Translations under genes and position numbers: made by a program
The notes under the pieces: model-generated
Seen by the model: only the letters and a program-made list of their open reading frames with translations
The model's database searches: none
What the model was told of the DNA's origin: nothing
NCBI GenBank assembly: GCA_018699955.1
Contig: JABISG010000131.1
Span: forward strand, 1 to 64,000
Length of the DNA stretch: 64,000 bases
Source: Planctomycetaceae bacterium
GTDB taxonomy: Bacteria; Planctomycetota; Planctomycetia; Planctomycetales; Planctomycetaceae
Reading direction: 5' to 3'
Part shown: piece by piece, positions 16,645 to 26,398 of the stretch
Layout of the letters: every line of letters starts with the position of its first letter
How positions within the stretch are numbered: position 1 is the first letter of the stretch

Positions 16645-17172
16645 CTAAAACGGGACCTCGTCGTCGGGTGGCGGGGAGTCCTGAAATGCGCCAGCCGATT
16701 CCGTCTGGTTGTATTCGCCGCCGCCTTGTGACTGGCCTGCGGGACCTTGGTTTGAATACCCACCACCACCGCCACCTTGGTTTGAATATCCGCCTCCACC
16801 CTGAGAGCCACCTCGAGATCCGCCGCCCTGTTCATTTCGGCCACCGACCATCGTCATGTTTTCACAGACGACTTTCAGCTTGCTGCGTTTCTGTCCGGTT
16901 TCTTTATCGTCCCAGGAGTCCAGATGCAACCGCCCCTCGATTAGCACCGAGCGACCTTTGGAGAGATATTCCCCGGCGACTTCTGCCTGACGACCCCAGA
17001 GGGTGACATCAACAAAAGTGACCTCCTCACGTTTTTGTTGCGAACCCTTGTCGTACCAAGTGCGGTTTACGGCCAACCCCAAATCGGTGACGGCAGTTTG
17101 GTTTGGGGTGTATCGCACCTGCGGATCGCGGGTGAGGTTCCCCATGATGATAACTTTGTTGAAACTGGCCAT
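16645..17172 (-). CDS. ssb: Single-stranded DNA-binding protein
   Basis: Encodes 175 residues. The OB fold (1-110) starts MASFNKVIIMGNLTRDPQVRY and includes TFVDVTLWGRQAEVAGEYL and GRSVLIEGRLHLDSW. A linker rich in Gly, Gln and Ser (about 113-160) contains repeated GGYSNQG units. The C-terminal tip DDEVPF is the usual acidic tail that recruits replication and repair partners. It acts at the replication fork with DnaB, encoded two genes on. In this operon ssb is followed directly by rplI; rpsR, normally in between, is missing. Confidence 0.97.
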   Translation of the reverse strand: MASFNKVIIMGNLTRDPQVRYTPNQTAVTDLGLAVNRTWYDKGSQQKREEVTFVDVTLWGRQAEVAGEYLSKGRSVLIEGRLHLDSWDDKETGQKRSKLKVVCENMTMVGGRNEQGGGSRGGSQGGGGYSNQGGGGGGYSNQGPAGQSQGGGEYNQTESAGAFQDSPPPDDEVPF

Positions 17173-17238
17173 CTCAACGCTCCTTCGACTCGCGCCGATT
17201 CGCTGGGCTTAACGCTACGATTTGTCGTGCGTCCCTCG

Positions 17239-17721
17239 TTATTCCGCGTCGCCTGTTGTGGCTTCAACTGCGTCGTCTGTGGCTTCTGTTGCCTCGCCGC
17301 CCTCAGCAGGTGCAGACGCTTCTGCTGCAGTCGATTCCGACCCTTCGCCATCGGACTCACCACCGACATTCAGGGCCTGGACCATCGCATCGAACAGAGT
17401 TTGCTCGTGGCGAATGACAAGGTGCCGCATGACCAATTCGCTCAGCTTGCAGCGTCGCGTGATCTCGGTCACTCCTGCACCGGGCATTTTGAAGTAAATG
17501 AGGTAATGCACGCCCCTGCGTTTTCCCTCAATTTCGTACGCCAAACGGCCATCCAGCCACGGACGATGGGCGACAACCTCAGCACCCGCCTTTTCCAGGA
17601 AGTCGAGCACATGCTGCGTGACTTCTTCCGGATTTGCAGCAAATTTGCCGCTATCCAGCAGAAACATCCCCTCGTACAGGTTCTTGGTGACCGCTTCTGG
17701 TTCGCTTGTTGCGACTGCCAA
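17239..17721 (-). CDS. rpsF: Small ribosomal subunit protein bS6
   Basis: Encodes 160 residues. The S6 domain occupies about 14-115: LYEGMFLLDSGKF, EEVTQHVLDFLEKAGAEV, GRLAYEIEGKRRGVHYLIYF and RRCKLSELVMRHLVIR are typical. A C-terminal tail of roughly 45 residues is rich in Ala, Glu, Asp and Thr (SESTAAEASAPAEGG), longer than in E. coli S6, which can itself be glutamylated. S6 binds the 30S platform with S18. The gene precedes ssb by 66 bp. Confidence 0.95.
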   Translation of the reverse strand: MAVATSEPEAVTKNLYEGMFLLDSGKFAANPEEVTQHVLDFLEKAGAEVVAHRPWLDGRLAYEIEGKRRGVHYLIYFKMPGAGVTEITRRCKLSELVMRHLVIRHEQTLFDAMVQALNVGGESDGEGSESTAAEASAPAEGGEATEATDDAVEATTGDAE

Positions 17722-17946
17722 TTCTCGACTCCTTGTTCAACGACTGGTCGCAAATTGCTGCCAGACGCCATTCGTGACTATAACCGGCATCGCCGGAAAC
17801 GTTTCAGCAAGTTACCTTTTTATCGATTTTTCGTAGATTTGCAACGCCCCCATCATCTACGCGACGAAGTTTCCGACAAGGAAGGTCTTTGGTCCGGCTT
17901 CCTGCCGATTTGAGGCGAACGAGGCTCGGCGAAATACGGCGCGGAC

Positions 17947-18561
17947 TCAGTCTTCGCCCTCTTTCTGCCGGTTGCCTTTCTTACGTTCCTGTGTTCTTGC
18001 TGGGGCGTTAAAGCGGTTCATGGCGGTTTCCACGCCCTCTTTGCACCAGATTTCGACAGCATCGGCAGCGAATGACAGGGCCGGTTCGATCAATTCCCGC
18101 TCCTCTGCACGAAACCGCCGCAGCACGTAATCGGCCGCGTTCATTCGTCCCGGCGGTCGACCGACGCCAATTCTCAGACGGCTGAATTCCTGTGTGCCGA
18201 GCCGGGCAATCATGTCACCCAACCCCTTCTGTCCGCCCGCCGATCCCGCTTGTCGAATCCGCAAGCGGCCGGTATCCAGGTTCAGATCGTCGCAAACAAC
18301 CAGCAAATCGTCGAGTGGCAGCCGATAAAAATCGATCAGTTTGCGGACACTTCGGCCGCTGTTGTTCATGTAAGTTTGGGGCGCGACGAGCAGCAATTTT
18401 TCGCTGCCCAGCATCACTTCGAGAACTTCCGCCTCGAATTTCAGCTTGGGCTGCGTTGCGCCTTGCCGCCGCGCCAGCTCCGCGAGCACTCCAAACCCCA
18501 CATTGTGCCGCGTCCCGGCATACTCCGGTCCGGGATTGCCCAAACCGACGACCGCTTTCAT
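17947..18561 (-). CDS. pth: Peptidyl-tRNA hydrolase
   Basis: Encodes 204 residues. The family motifs are present from the first residues: MKAVVGLGNPGPEYAGTRHNVGF, with the catalytic His in RHNVGF, then LLVAPQTYMNNSG, VCDDLNLDTGRLRIR and GQKGLGDMI. It releases peptides from prematurely dropped peptidyl-tRNA. The last 15 residues are strongly basic and acidic (QERKKGNRQKEGED), a local extension. It lies between rplY and rpsF; the 225-bp gap to rpsF suggests rpsF may have its own promoter. Confidence 0.96.
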   Translation of the reverse strand: MKAVVGLGNPGPEYAGTRHNVGFGVLAELARRQGATQPKLKFEAEVLEVMLGSEKLLLVAPQTYMNNSGRSVRKLIDFYRLPLDDLLVVCDDLNLDTGRLRIRQAGSAGGQKGLGDMIARLGTQEFSRLRIGVGRPPGRMNAADYVLRRFRAEERELIEPALSFAADAVEIWCKEGVETAMNRFNAPARTQERKKGNRQKEGED

Positions 18562-18653
18562 CGTTCAACCACCGAGGCGAAGAAACTCAGAAATTCGTAC
18601 CCACGGAGTACCGAACGCGAACAGTTGCAGCACGACAACCGACCGATACCGGG

Positions 18654-19289
18654 TTATTCGGCCTCGTCCGCGTCTGCTTTCTGGCCGATGACTTCCGGCT
18701 CCACCGGACCCAAACCCGCTTCGTCGGTTTCTTCTTCTTCTTCAATCACTTCGATGATTTGCACGACGGTTGTCTCGGGTGGCAGGTCGCAATTCACGCC
18801 CGATGGCAATTCCAGATCGCCAACGTTGATCGACTGGCCGATTTCGAGTTCGCTGATCTTTACGTCAATCGACTCCGGCATTTGAGCGGCCAGGCAATCG
18901 ACGGTTAACTCGTGAATCGGTTGCACTAAGCGGCCGCCCGCCAAATCGCCGGGAGCCGTTCCGCGGAGTCTGATGGGTACGTGAATCGTGACGCGCTCGT
19001 CAGCGTCGATCCGAACCAGGTCGAAATGCTGGATTTCGATCGCAAAAGTGTCCCATTGAACCTCGCGGAACATGGTCGTTTCGACCGTGCCGTCGATCTC
19101 ACACTGAACCAGCCGTTGCCCGCTGTGTAAAAGTGTGGACAGTTGTTCTGACGAGACAGCTATGGCCACTGTCGCCTTCTTATGGCCATAGACGATTCCG
19201 GGCGTTTCACCCCGCCGTCGTAAGCGGCGGCACTCGACCGAACCCATACCATCACGTGTTTTGGCAACAAGAACTGCTGTGTCGACCAT
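18654..19289 (-). CDS. rplY: Large ribosomal subunit protein bL25 (Ctc/TL5 type)
   Basis: Encodes 211 residues, the long two-domain form. The N-terminal 5S rRNA-binding domain has RLRRRGETPGIVYGHKK (23-39) and FREVQWDTFAIEIQHFDLVRI; the C-terminal beta domain has VTIHVPIRLRGTAPGDLAGGRL and DVKISELEIGQSINVGDL. The tail is acidic (VIEEEEETDEAG). It is the first gene of the block running to dnaB, 92 bp before pth, an rplY-pth pair common in bacteria. The start is ATG at 19289. Confidence 0.95.
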   Translation of the reverse strand: MVDTAVLVAKTRDGMGSVECRRLRRRGETPGIVYGHKKATVAIAVSSEQLSTLLHSGQRLVQCEIDGTVETTMFREVQWDTFAIEIQHFDLVRIDADERVTIHVPIRLRGTAPGDLAGGRLVQPIHELTVDCLAAQMPESIDVKISELEIGQSINVGDLELPSGVNCDLPPETTVVQIIEVIEEEEETDEAGLGPVEPEVIGQKADADEAE

Positions 19290-19831
19290 CGATCAACCGT
19301 ATTTCGTTTAGACTGCGCTATTGAGGCGTTTCGGCGAACACAAAGGACGCCGGCTGCCGCCATCGTTTCAATACTGCGACCACCGCAGAATCGAGTGAGA
19401 ATACCGCCTTTCGGCGGAAACCGCAACCGAAGCGATCAACGTGTCACCGCGTGTCGGAGATTCGTTCGCACCGCGTGTCCGGCAACACCAGCAAACCCTT
19501 ATGGCCAGTTGTGGCGAACTAACCCGTCCGATTGAGTGTACAACCTGTCAATTCCCATAATTCCCGTTATAGTGGTGGGGTATTCTTCGTCATATCTGTG
19601 CCATAATGTACTATGTAAGTGGCCCGAAAACCCTCTGGCGGGTCACACGGACACTTGCCTCGAAGTGTCACGAATAACCGCAACCGAGTTTTCGGACGAG
19701 TTCTAAGTGATTTCAGCTCGCCTTCTGGCGGTTGCCTGCCGCCATGGTGGTGGGCGTTCTGATCGATAACGGCTTTGTGGGTAGTTTGCCAGGACCGACG
19801 TGTCCGGCCAGTATCTCCCGGAGTGATCAAC
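19290..19831. other. 542-bp divergent intergenic region (rplY / PQQ protein)
   Basis: No gene is supported here; the only frames are short. It must hold the promoter of the rplY block on the minus strand and that of the PQQ protein on the plus strand. The best plus-strand candidate is listed separately. No terminator is needed and none is seen. Confidence 0.5.
19532..19561 (+). promoter_or_regulatory. Candidate sigma70-like promoter for the PQQ/TPR gene
   Basis: TTGAGT (19532-19537), 18-bp spacer, CATAAT (19556-19561). It would leave a leader of about 265 nt before the start codon. The local AT-rich stretch stands out from the GC-rich surroundings. It is a pattern match only. Confidence 0.3.
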
Positions 19832-22800
19832 ATGCGCGGATATCAATCGGATTCGCATCGACGCTGGATGGCCGTCACGGTGCTCGCAGGTGGGTTGTTG
19901 GCCTGTTCATTCGCAGGTGCCGACGAAGAGCCGGCAGCCGCGGCAAAACAAGCCGACGAGAAACCGGCAGCCGTCGAAACGAAAGAAGCCGACAAGAAGG
20001 CCGATGATCCGAAAGCGAAACCGGAAGCAAAAAAAGACGAAGCCAAGGCAAAAAAGAAACCGCCCGCCAATCCACTTTCCAATCTCATTCGCAATATTTT
20101 CGGCGGCAAGAAGCCCAACGCGGCAACCAATCCACCTGCGGGTGATTTAATTCCCAAAGACGGAGCCGACGGCAAAAAGCCCGCCGGTAACGGCGACACG
20201 TCGGCTCGCGACCACATCGACACACGGGCTCCCTTCGACACAAAGCAAGCTTCAAGGCTTCGCAAGGCGCGGGCGCTGATCAAATCGGCCCAGTACGAAC
20301 AAGCGGCCCAATGGCTGCAGCGAGTTCTCGACACCGTCGATGACGAAGAAGACTCGGTGGTCCGGCTGCCCAACGGTCAACTCGAATCGGTCGGCTGGCA
20401 GGCCAATCGGCTGTTGGGAAAATTTCCTCCCGCTGCCCTCGAAAGTTACCGCAGGGAACATGGCGATCTTGCGAAACAACTGTTGCTCGAAGCACGCGAT
20501 TCAGGCAATCCTGCCGGCATCGCCGAAGTTGCTGACAAATACTTTCACACCGCTGCGGGGCAGGAAGCTGCCAATTTTCTTGGCACGCAACACATCGACC
20601 GCGGCGAATTTGGTCCTGCCGCTCGTCGGTTTCTACAATTGATTGAAGCCGACGCCCTCGTTTCCCACGCACCGCAATGGCGATTGAAAGCGGCCGTCGC
20701 TTTTCGTGAAGCGGGAATGGTCGATGGCCTCAAACAACTCCGGCGCCAATTGTCAGCCTCTGCGGTGAATTCACTGACCATCGGTGGCCGCGACGTTCAA
20801 CCCAACTCGTGGCTCGATGCCCTCGGAGGTATCGCCGAATCCACACCGCCTCAGTTGGATGAGTGGCGAATGGTTTACGGCAGTTCGCAACGAACCGGAA
20901 CCGCAATTGGCGGCGACCCACTGCTGTTGGAGCGCTGGCAATCTCCCTTGACGTACAACCGGGCAATCGCCGAGCAGGTGAATATCTTAATGGAAGACCT
21001 CACCGACCAGAACCGCGCGGCAATTTCCGCGTGGCATCCGCTCACCGTCGGCAACAAGGTCATTTTTCGCACCATGCGCGGCGTGCAGGTGATTGATGCT
21101 GACAGTGGAAAAACGTTGTGGGAAACCCGCGCAGGCGTCTCGCCCGAACATCTGCTGACCGGCCAACAGGTGCAACAATTTGGCGCACAAACAATTCAGC
21201 TCGGAGTCCAAATCAACAACGGTATCCTGTCAAATTATCGCAACAATTCAGTCGATCAAAACCCGTTGACCAGCCTGCTGTTTCGCGACGGCATTTACGG
21301 TGTCCTCAGCAGTCACGAAGACAAACTGTTTGTGGTCGAAGATCACGCCATTATGTCTCAACAACAACCCGGCTACTATTGGGGATCGCGGCAAAACCAA
21401 AACGATGCCTATCAACGCGACTGGTCGAGTAACAAGCTGACGGCTTACAACCTGGAGAGCGGCCGACCTCTGTGGGAAATCGGTGGCAGGGACACCCGAG
21501 AGCCAATCCAACTGCCGTTGGCCGGCACCTACTTCTTCGGCCCGCCCACTCCCGATGGCCAGGAACTTTTCGCAGTGGGTGAGAAAGACAATGAAATCCG
21601 GTTGTTCTCTCTCGACCCCAAAACCGGCAAGTCCAATTGGTCGCAAATGCTGGCCGTTTCCGAATCGAAGATCGACGAAGATTTCGGCCGCCGCTGGTGG
21701 AACGCCCAGGTGGCCGTCGGTAATGGCGTCATCGTCTGTCCAACAACCGTCGGTTGGCTGGTCGCCATCGACCGTACCAGCCACGCCATTCTCTGGGCCT
21801 ATCGCTATTCTCCACCAACAAAACAAAGCAACAGAAACCGTTTTGGCGGACGACAAATGTCTGCCGTCGCCAACAGCACGTTCGGCCAGAGATGGTGTCC
21901 CTCGGCACCGGTAATCGTCGGCAATCGCGTCCTCTACACGCCGGCCGAATACACAGACTTCAACTCGGGGCAAACTGCCATCGTTTGTCTGAATCTGTCG
22001 GACGGAAAACGATTGTGGCAAAAGGCCAAAGGAACGAATCGCTATCTGGCGGGTGTGTTCGACGAACGCGCTGTCATCGTGGGAACCAACTCCATTTCAG
22101 CCATGTCGCTCAAAAATGGAGCGGTCTCTTGGAACCGATCCATCTCCACGGCCGACGGCCATCCATCAGGTTTCGGAGTGGCTGTCGGCAATCGGTATCA
22201 CCTGCCACTCAGTTCGGGGCAACTATGGACGGTCGATCTCACCGACGGCAAAGTGGCATCGAAATCGTACCTGGCCGATGGTCCCAACCGGTTAGGCAAT
22301 CTGGCCATGCACCGCGGCATGTTGCTCTCGCTTAGCCCAGCGGGACTCACCAGTTTTGAACAGCGCGAAGCAATCGTGGCGGAGATTCGCCGCCGCAAAG
22401 AACGCAATCCGCGCGATCCGTGGGCGCTGCTGCGAGAAGCCGACATCCACTTGCTCAACCGCGAATACGAACCGGCTCTCGCGTTGCTGAAGGCGGTACC
22501 CGCCGACAAGGTCGAGTCGGATCAACAACCGCATTACCGCAAACAGATGATTGCCTGCCTGACGGAACTCGTTCGTTCAGACTTTCAGAAACGTGGCCGG
22601 GAACTGGATGAGTTGACAAAGTTCGCGCAGCAGCCGGAAGAAAAGTTACACGCGCGACGCCTTGCCGCCGAACAGCTTGAATCGCTGAAGCAGCACAAAG
22701 CCGCATTTGCCATCTACAACGCACTGGCTGCGAACGAAAGTCGCGAATCGGTGAAGCGTACCGGCAACCCGAAGGTTGCGTTGCCGTTGGATCGCTGGAT

Positions 22801-24688
22801 CGCCGGCCGTATGAGCGATCTCTGGTCACAAATGGATGAGGACGCCCGCAGCGAACCGGGCGGTCAAATCACCGCCGCTGCGCAAGCTCTTGGAGACAAC
22901 CCGGCGGCACTCGAACGATTCATATCGCTGTACGATTTTCATCCGCAGGCACTTGTGGCCCGGCAGAAATTGGCGGAACTGTATTCCCAACGTGGGGAGT
23001 TGTCCAACGCGCAGAATCATTTGATGCACCTGTCGCGTTCAGCCGATGAAAAAGTCGCCGCCAATTCGCTATATACTTTGGCCCGGCTAATGGACGACCA
23101 AAAACTGACAACCGATGCACATTTCTACTACCAGCAATTGAACGATCGCCATGCCGAAGTCGAAGTGGCCGAGGGAAAAACAGCCCGCGCACTGTACGAA
23201 ACACTGATGGCCGGCGACCTCCGAAAAATAACCGACAATGCTGGTCGCCTCAGTTGGGGTGATTACGATTTGAAGATCGAGCGAAGTGGAGCAAGCTACT
23301 CCTCGTCTCAGAAGAATGAACTCAAGAGCGGCAGCTTTCGAATGCCGTACTTCCGCCAGTTTCGCTTTGAGATCGACTCGAAGCAGAAGCTTTCCATTAT
23401 CAAGCTGGACGATGGGAAACTGCATTGGCTCGTCCCGCTGCGGGGCAAGTCGCGTTCGTCGCAAAGTTATGCGGTGGCAAAAGCCGTTGGACACAAACTG
23501 TTCGTTCTGCACCGTGATGTGCTGCATTGCCTTTCGCCAGTCGAGCGAAAAGTGCTGTGGACGAAGATGCTCGAAACGCGCGGGCAGGCCAGTGGATACT
23601 ATTATTCTCCCAACCAGCAAACTGCCAGGCCAATGCAGTCCGGTCAAAGCATTCTCTCCGGTCAGGCTCTCCTGCAACGCAATTCGCAAACCGGCATGTT
23701 AGCCGTCGCCAATTTCAATTATGTCTGCGTCTACGGGCGGCGGAAATTCACCGTACTCGATGCGGCCACCGGCGAGATCCGTTGGACGCGCGATCACGTT
23801 TCCGCCCGCACCAAACTCGTCGGCAACGAAGACGTCCTCTATATGGTGCCGCAGAACCGCAGCGACGCAGTCGCTTTTCGCGCCGCCGATGGAAAACCAA
23901 TCACCGTAGAGAACGTCGGCGGCTTGATGGCCAAAGCAATTCGCATTTCCGAGCGGGGATTGGTACTGGTCGAGTCGCGATCCGGCTCGAGTATTCTCGG
24001 GCTGTCATCTTCCTCTTCGACCGTTGTCCACCAATTCGACCCAATGACGAAGAAGGACCACTGGAAGCACAGCTTCCCCAACGGTGCCTATTTCACCCTC
24101 ATCGATGGCGACCTGCTGGCCGCCCTTCGCAAGGACGGCACCTTCGCCTTGCTCGATCTCGAGAACGGCCGGCTCACCGAATTGGGCAAGTTGGACGACA
24201 GCGAACTGAAGTCGCGTTCGGGAATGTATGTCATCGCCGACCGCGACAACGTCTACCTGTTGTCCAACAAGACAACGCGTTCGGGAAGTTATTACTCGTT
24301 GGGCCTGCCATTCGTTCGCGTGAACGGAACGGTCTTCGCGTTCGATCGCAGGAACGGCAAGCGGCTTTGGAAGCAGGCGGTACCCAATCAGAATCTGGTT
24401 GTCTCACAGTTCGATCATTCGCCCGTAATGACCTTCGCCATGCGAACCCACGTTCGCAAAGGCCAGCTGAGTTATTGGACGCTTGGCGTCGTTGCCATCG
24501 ACAAGAAAACGGGGCGCAAACTCATCGACGCAAAGTCCCCGTTCAATTCCAGCTTCCGTTCCGTTGATGTGAATCTGGCCGATCGTTACATCGAGATGCG
24601 CTCGTACAACAGCCGCATCCGGCTGATCGCAACCGACCGCAAAACCGCCAAGGTCACCACACCCGCGAAGCCGACACAGGCGAACTGA
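19832..24688 (+). CDS. Giant PQQ-type beta-propeller/TPR protein, exported
   Basis: Encodes 1,618 residues. The ATG has GGAG 8 bases upstream and opens a signal-like segment (AVTVLAGGLLACSFAGA), then a low-complexity Ala/Lys/Glu region to about residue 75. Helical TPR-like repeats follow (SAQYEQAAQWLQRVLD). A first WD/PQQ-like propeller has blades such as VIDADSGKTLWETRAG, LESGRPLWEIGG and LVAIDRTSHAILWAY. A helical middle (DIHLLNREYEPALALLKAVP; LYSQRGELSNAQNHL) separates it from a second propeller with VLDAATGEIRWTRD and FAFDRRNGKRLWKQ. No PQQ enzyme ligands are evident, so a scaffolding or interaction role outside the cytoplasm is more likely than dehydrogenase activity. It is monocistronic. 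Confidence 0.85.
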   Translation: MRGYQSDSHRRWMAVTVLAGGLLACSFAGADEEPAAAAKQADEKPAAVETKEADKKADDPKAKPEAKKDEAKAKKKPPANPLSNLIRNIFGGKKPNAATNPPAGDLIPKDGADGKKPAGNGDTSARDHIDTRAPFDTKQASRLRKARALIKSAQYEQAAQWLQRVLDTVDDEEDSVVRLPNGQLESVGWQANRLLGKFPPAALESYRREHGDLAKQLLLEARDSGNPAGIAEVADKYFHTAAGQEAANFLGTQHIDRGEFGPAARRFLQLIEADALVSHAPQWRLKAAVAFREAGMVDGLKQLRRQLSASAVNSLTIGGRDVQPNSWLDALGGIAESTPPQLDEWRMVYGSSQRTGTAIGGDPLLLERWQSPLTYNRAIAEQVNILMEDLTDQNRAAISAWHPLTVGNKVIFRTMRGVQVIDADSGKTLWETRAGVSPEHLLTGQQVQQFGAQTIQLGVQINNGILSNYRNNSVDQNPLTSLLFRDGIYGVLSSHEDKLFVVEDHAIMSQQQPGYYWGSRQNQNDAYQRDWSSNKLTAYNLESGRPLWEIGGRDTREPIQLPLAGTYFFGPPTPDGQELFAVGEKDNEIRLFSLDPKTGKSNWSQMLAVSESKIDEDFGRRWWNAQVAVGNGVIVCPTTVGWLVAIDRTSHAILWAYRYSPPTKQSNRNRFGGRQMSAVANSTFGQRWCPSAPVIVGNRVLYTPAEYTDFNSGQTAIVCLNLSDGKRLWQKAKGTNRYLAGVFDERAVIVGTNSISAMSLKNGAVSWNRSISTADGHPSGFGVAVGNRYHLPLSSGQLWTVDLTDGKVASKSYLADGPNRLGNLAMHRGMLLSLSPAGLTSFEQREAIVAEIRRRKERNPRDPWALLREADIHLLNREYEPALALLKAVPADKVESDQQPHYRKQMIACLTELVRSDFQKRGRELDELTKFAQQPEEKLHARRLAAEQLESLKQHKAAFAIYNALAANESRESVKRTGNPKVALPLDRWIAGRMSDLWSQMDEDARSEPGGQITAAAQALGDNPAALERFISLYDFHPQALVARQKLAELYSQRGELSNAQNHLMHLSRSADEKVAANSLYTLARLMDDQKLTTDAHFYYQQLNDRHAEVEVAEGKTARALYETLMAGDLRKITDNAGRLSWGDYDLKIERSGASYSSSQKNELKSGSFRMPYFRQFRFEIDSKQKLSIIKLDDGKLHWLVPLRGKSRSSQSYAVAKAVGHKLFVLHRDVLHCLSPVERKVLWTKMLETRGQASGYYYSPNQQTARPMQSGQSILSGQALLQRNSQTGMLAVANFNYVCVYGRRKFTVLDAATGEIRWTRDHVSARTKLVGNEDVLYMVPQNRSDAVAFRAADGKPITVENVGGLMAKAIRISERGLVLVESRSGSSILGLSSSSSTVVHQFDPMTKKDHWKHSFPNGAYFTLIDGDLLAALRKDGTFALLDLENGRLTELGKLDDSELKSRSGMYVIADRDNVYLLSNKTTRSGSYYSLGLPFVRVNGTVFAFDRRNGKRLWKQAVPNQNLVVSQFDHSPVMTFAMRTHVRKGQLSYWTLGVVAIDKKTGRKLIDAKSPFNSSFRSVDVNLADRYIEMRSYNSRIRLIATDRKTAKVTTPAKPTQAN

Positions 24689-24973
24689 CAACCCGCGATC
24701 GCTCTGCGTTTTTCATCTGCGCAAATACCAGCCCGCCGCGCAAGCATGGGTTTAAGCCGCCATTGTGGCCGACAAGCCCTCACTTGCGCGACGGGTTGGT
24801 TTCACATTTGCCGTGCTTGTCTTTCGTCTGCCAATTTGAAAAACTGGACAGGTCTGCGGCTCCTGCCGCGACAATGTGCGAGGTGGTTGATACCATATTT
24901 CAACCAATACCGTCCGACGTCTCACCGCCGCAACCTCACACAATCACCATAGGACGCACACCAAAGGCCGACG

Positions 24974-25855
24974 ATGCACGATTTTGAGTACGAAGCCCCC
25001 GGGTCGCTCGATAACGCGATACAACTGCTCGCGAAACATAACGGCTCGGCCAAACCGCTTGCCGGCGGAACCGATCTGATCGATCACATCCGCACGCGAC
25101 GGGCCACGCCCGATATCGTCATCGATATCAAGCAGATCCCCGATCTGAACGTGCTGGAAGTAACGGCCGACGGTTTGCGGTTGGGAGCCGCCGTCCCCTG
25201 CTACCGGATTTACGAAAACGAAACCATCGCTGCTGACTACGCCGCCCTTGCTGACAGTTGCCGAATTATTGGCGGCGTTCAAGTTCAAAGCCGCGCCAGC
25301 GTCGGCGGGAACTTGTGCAACTCCGGCCCGGCAGCCGATTCGATTCCGTCGCTGATCGCACTCGGCGCAACCGCCGTCGTCGCCGGACCGACAGGCACGC
25401 GCGATGTCCCCGTCGAAGACTTCTGCACCGCGCCGGGACAGAACGTTCTCCAACCGGGCGAATTGCTCGTCGAACTGAAATTCCCGCCGCGACCAACACA
25501 CAGCGGATCACATTACCGCAGGTTCATCCCCCGCAACGAAATGGACATCGCCGTTGTCGGCGTGGGAGCCTCGGTGGAGTTGGACGAGAAATGCGAAACA
25601 TTCGTCTCGGCCCGAGTTGCATTGGCCGCCGTCGCGCCAACGCCGCTGTTCGTCACAGACGTCGGCAACCAACTCGCCGGCCAACCGGTGAATGACGAAA
25701 CAATCAAACAAGCCGCCCAAACCGCCCGCGAAAGCATCAGCCCCATCGACGACATGCGCGGCACCAAAGCGTTCCGCCTGCACCTGACCGCCGTGCTGAC
25801 CGAACGCGTGTTGAAGGCGGCGGTGGAACGGGCAAAGGCGACTAATGCGTCCTGA
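24974..25855 (+). CDS. Molybdenum hydroxylase FAD-binding subunit (XdhB/CoxM family)
   Basis: Encodes 293 residues. FAD-binding motifs AGGTDLI (30-36) and SVGGNLCN (109-116) are clear, as are YEAPGSLDNAI at the start and HYRRFIPRNEMDIAVVGVG in the C-terminal half. It passes electrons from the Fe-S subunit to an acceptor. The 2Fe-2S and Mo subunits are two and three genes downstream, in the order FAD, phosphatase, Fe-S, Mo. The next gene overlaps its end by 11 bp. The enzyme's substrate (purine, aldehyde or N-heterocycle) is not determined by the sequence. Confidence 0.9.
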   Translation: MHDFEYEAPGSLDNAIQLLAKHNGSAKPLAGGTDLIDHIRTRRATPDIVIDIKQIPDLNVLEVTADGLRLGAAVPCYRIYENETIAADYAALADSCRIIGGVQVQSRASVGGNLCNSGPAADSIPSLIALGATAVVAGPTGTRDVPVEDFCTAPGQNVLQPGELLVELKFPPRPTHSGSHYRRFIPRNEMDIAVVGVGASVELDEKCETFVSARVALAAVAPTPLFVTDVGNQLAGQPVNDETIKQAAQTARESISPIDDMRGTKAFRLHLTAVLTERVLKAAVERAKATNAS

Positions 25856-26336
25856 AATCTTTTGGGTTGCGAACGAAACACCGGGAAAGCTGGCAGTGAT
25901 GCCGCGACCTCGGGGAGGAGATTGGCTGGAAGATGAGATCAAAGCACTGCAGGATTGTGGCGTCAATGTCTTGGTGTCATTGCTAACTGCAGATGAAGCA
26001 AGCGAACTTGAGTTGTCGGACGAAAAAAAGTTTTGTGACCAATCCGGAATTGAGTTGATTTCGTTTCCAATAAATGACCGCAACATTCCGAGTTCGAGTG
26101 ATGAGTGTAGCGGACTGATTCGAACACTTGATGCGAGGTTGTCGAATGCTTCCAATGTCGCCGTTCACTGCCGAATGGGAATTGGTCGATCTGCAATGAT
26201 TGTCGCCGCTCTAATCGTTCAGCAGGGAGTGACGGTTGAAGAAGCTTTCATGCGAATCTCAACATCGAGAGGATTTGACGTGCCGGATACACAGGAACAG
26301 TTCGATTGGGTCGCCCAATTGTCACAGGACTTGTGA
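25845..26336 (+). CDS. Dual-specificity/protein-tyrosine phosphatase-like protein
   Basis: Encodes 163 residues. The phosphatase loop HCRMGIGRS (108-116) contains the catalytic Cys109 and Arg115, and FPINDRNIP near 74-82 supplies a candidate general-acid Asp. It would remove phosphate from protein Tyr/Ser/Thr or a small molecule in the cytoplasm. The gene overlaps the FAD-subunit gene by 11 bp and sits inside the molybdenum hydroxylase operon, where such a gene is not expected. Its base composition is clearly more AT-rich than its neighbours, suggesting insertion by transfer. It could regulate the enzyme or be a passenger. Confidence 0.82.
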   Translation: MRPEIFWVANETPGKLAVMPRPRGGDWLEDEIKALQDCGVNVLVSLLTADEASELELSDEKKFCDQSGIELISFPINDRNIPSSSDECSGLIRTLDARLSNASNVAVHCRMGIGRSAMIVAALIVQQGVTVEEAFMRISTSRGFDVPDTQEQFDWVAQLSQDL

Positions 26337-26398
26337 GCGTACTTTTGTCGGACATTCACGGAACGCAGACCGGAAATAAAGCAGGGAATTTCAAATAG

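Noticed and set aside
23527-24567. 346-codon frame within the PQQ/TPR gene
   Set aside because: It is a +1 frame shadow of the giant gene: Arg/Pro rich with no domain, starting and ending inside the larger, clearly coding frame.
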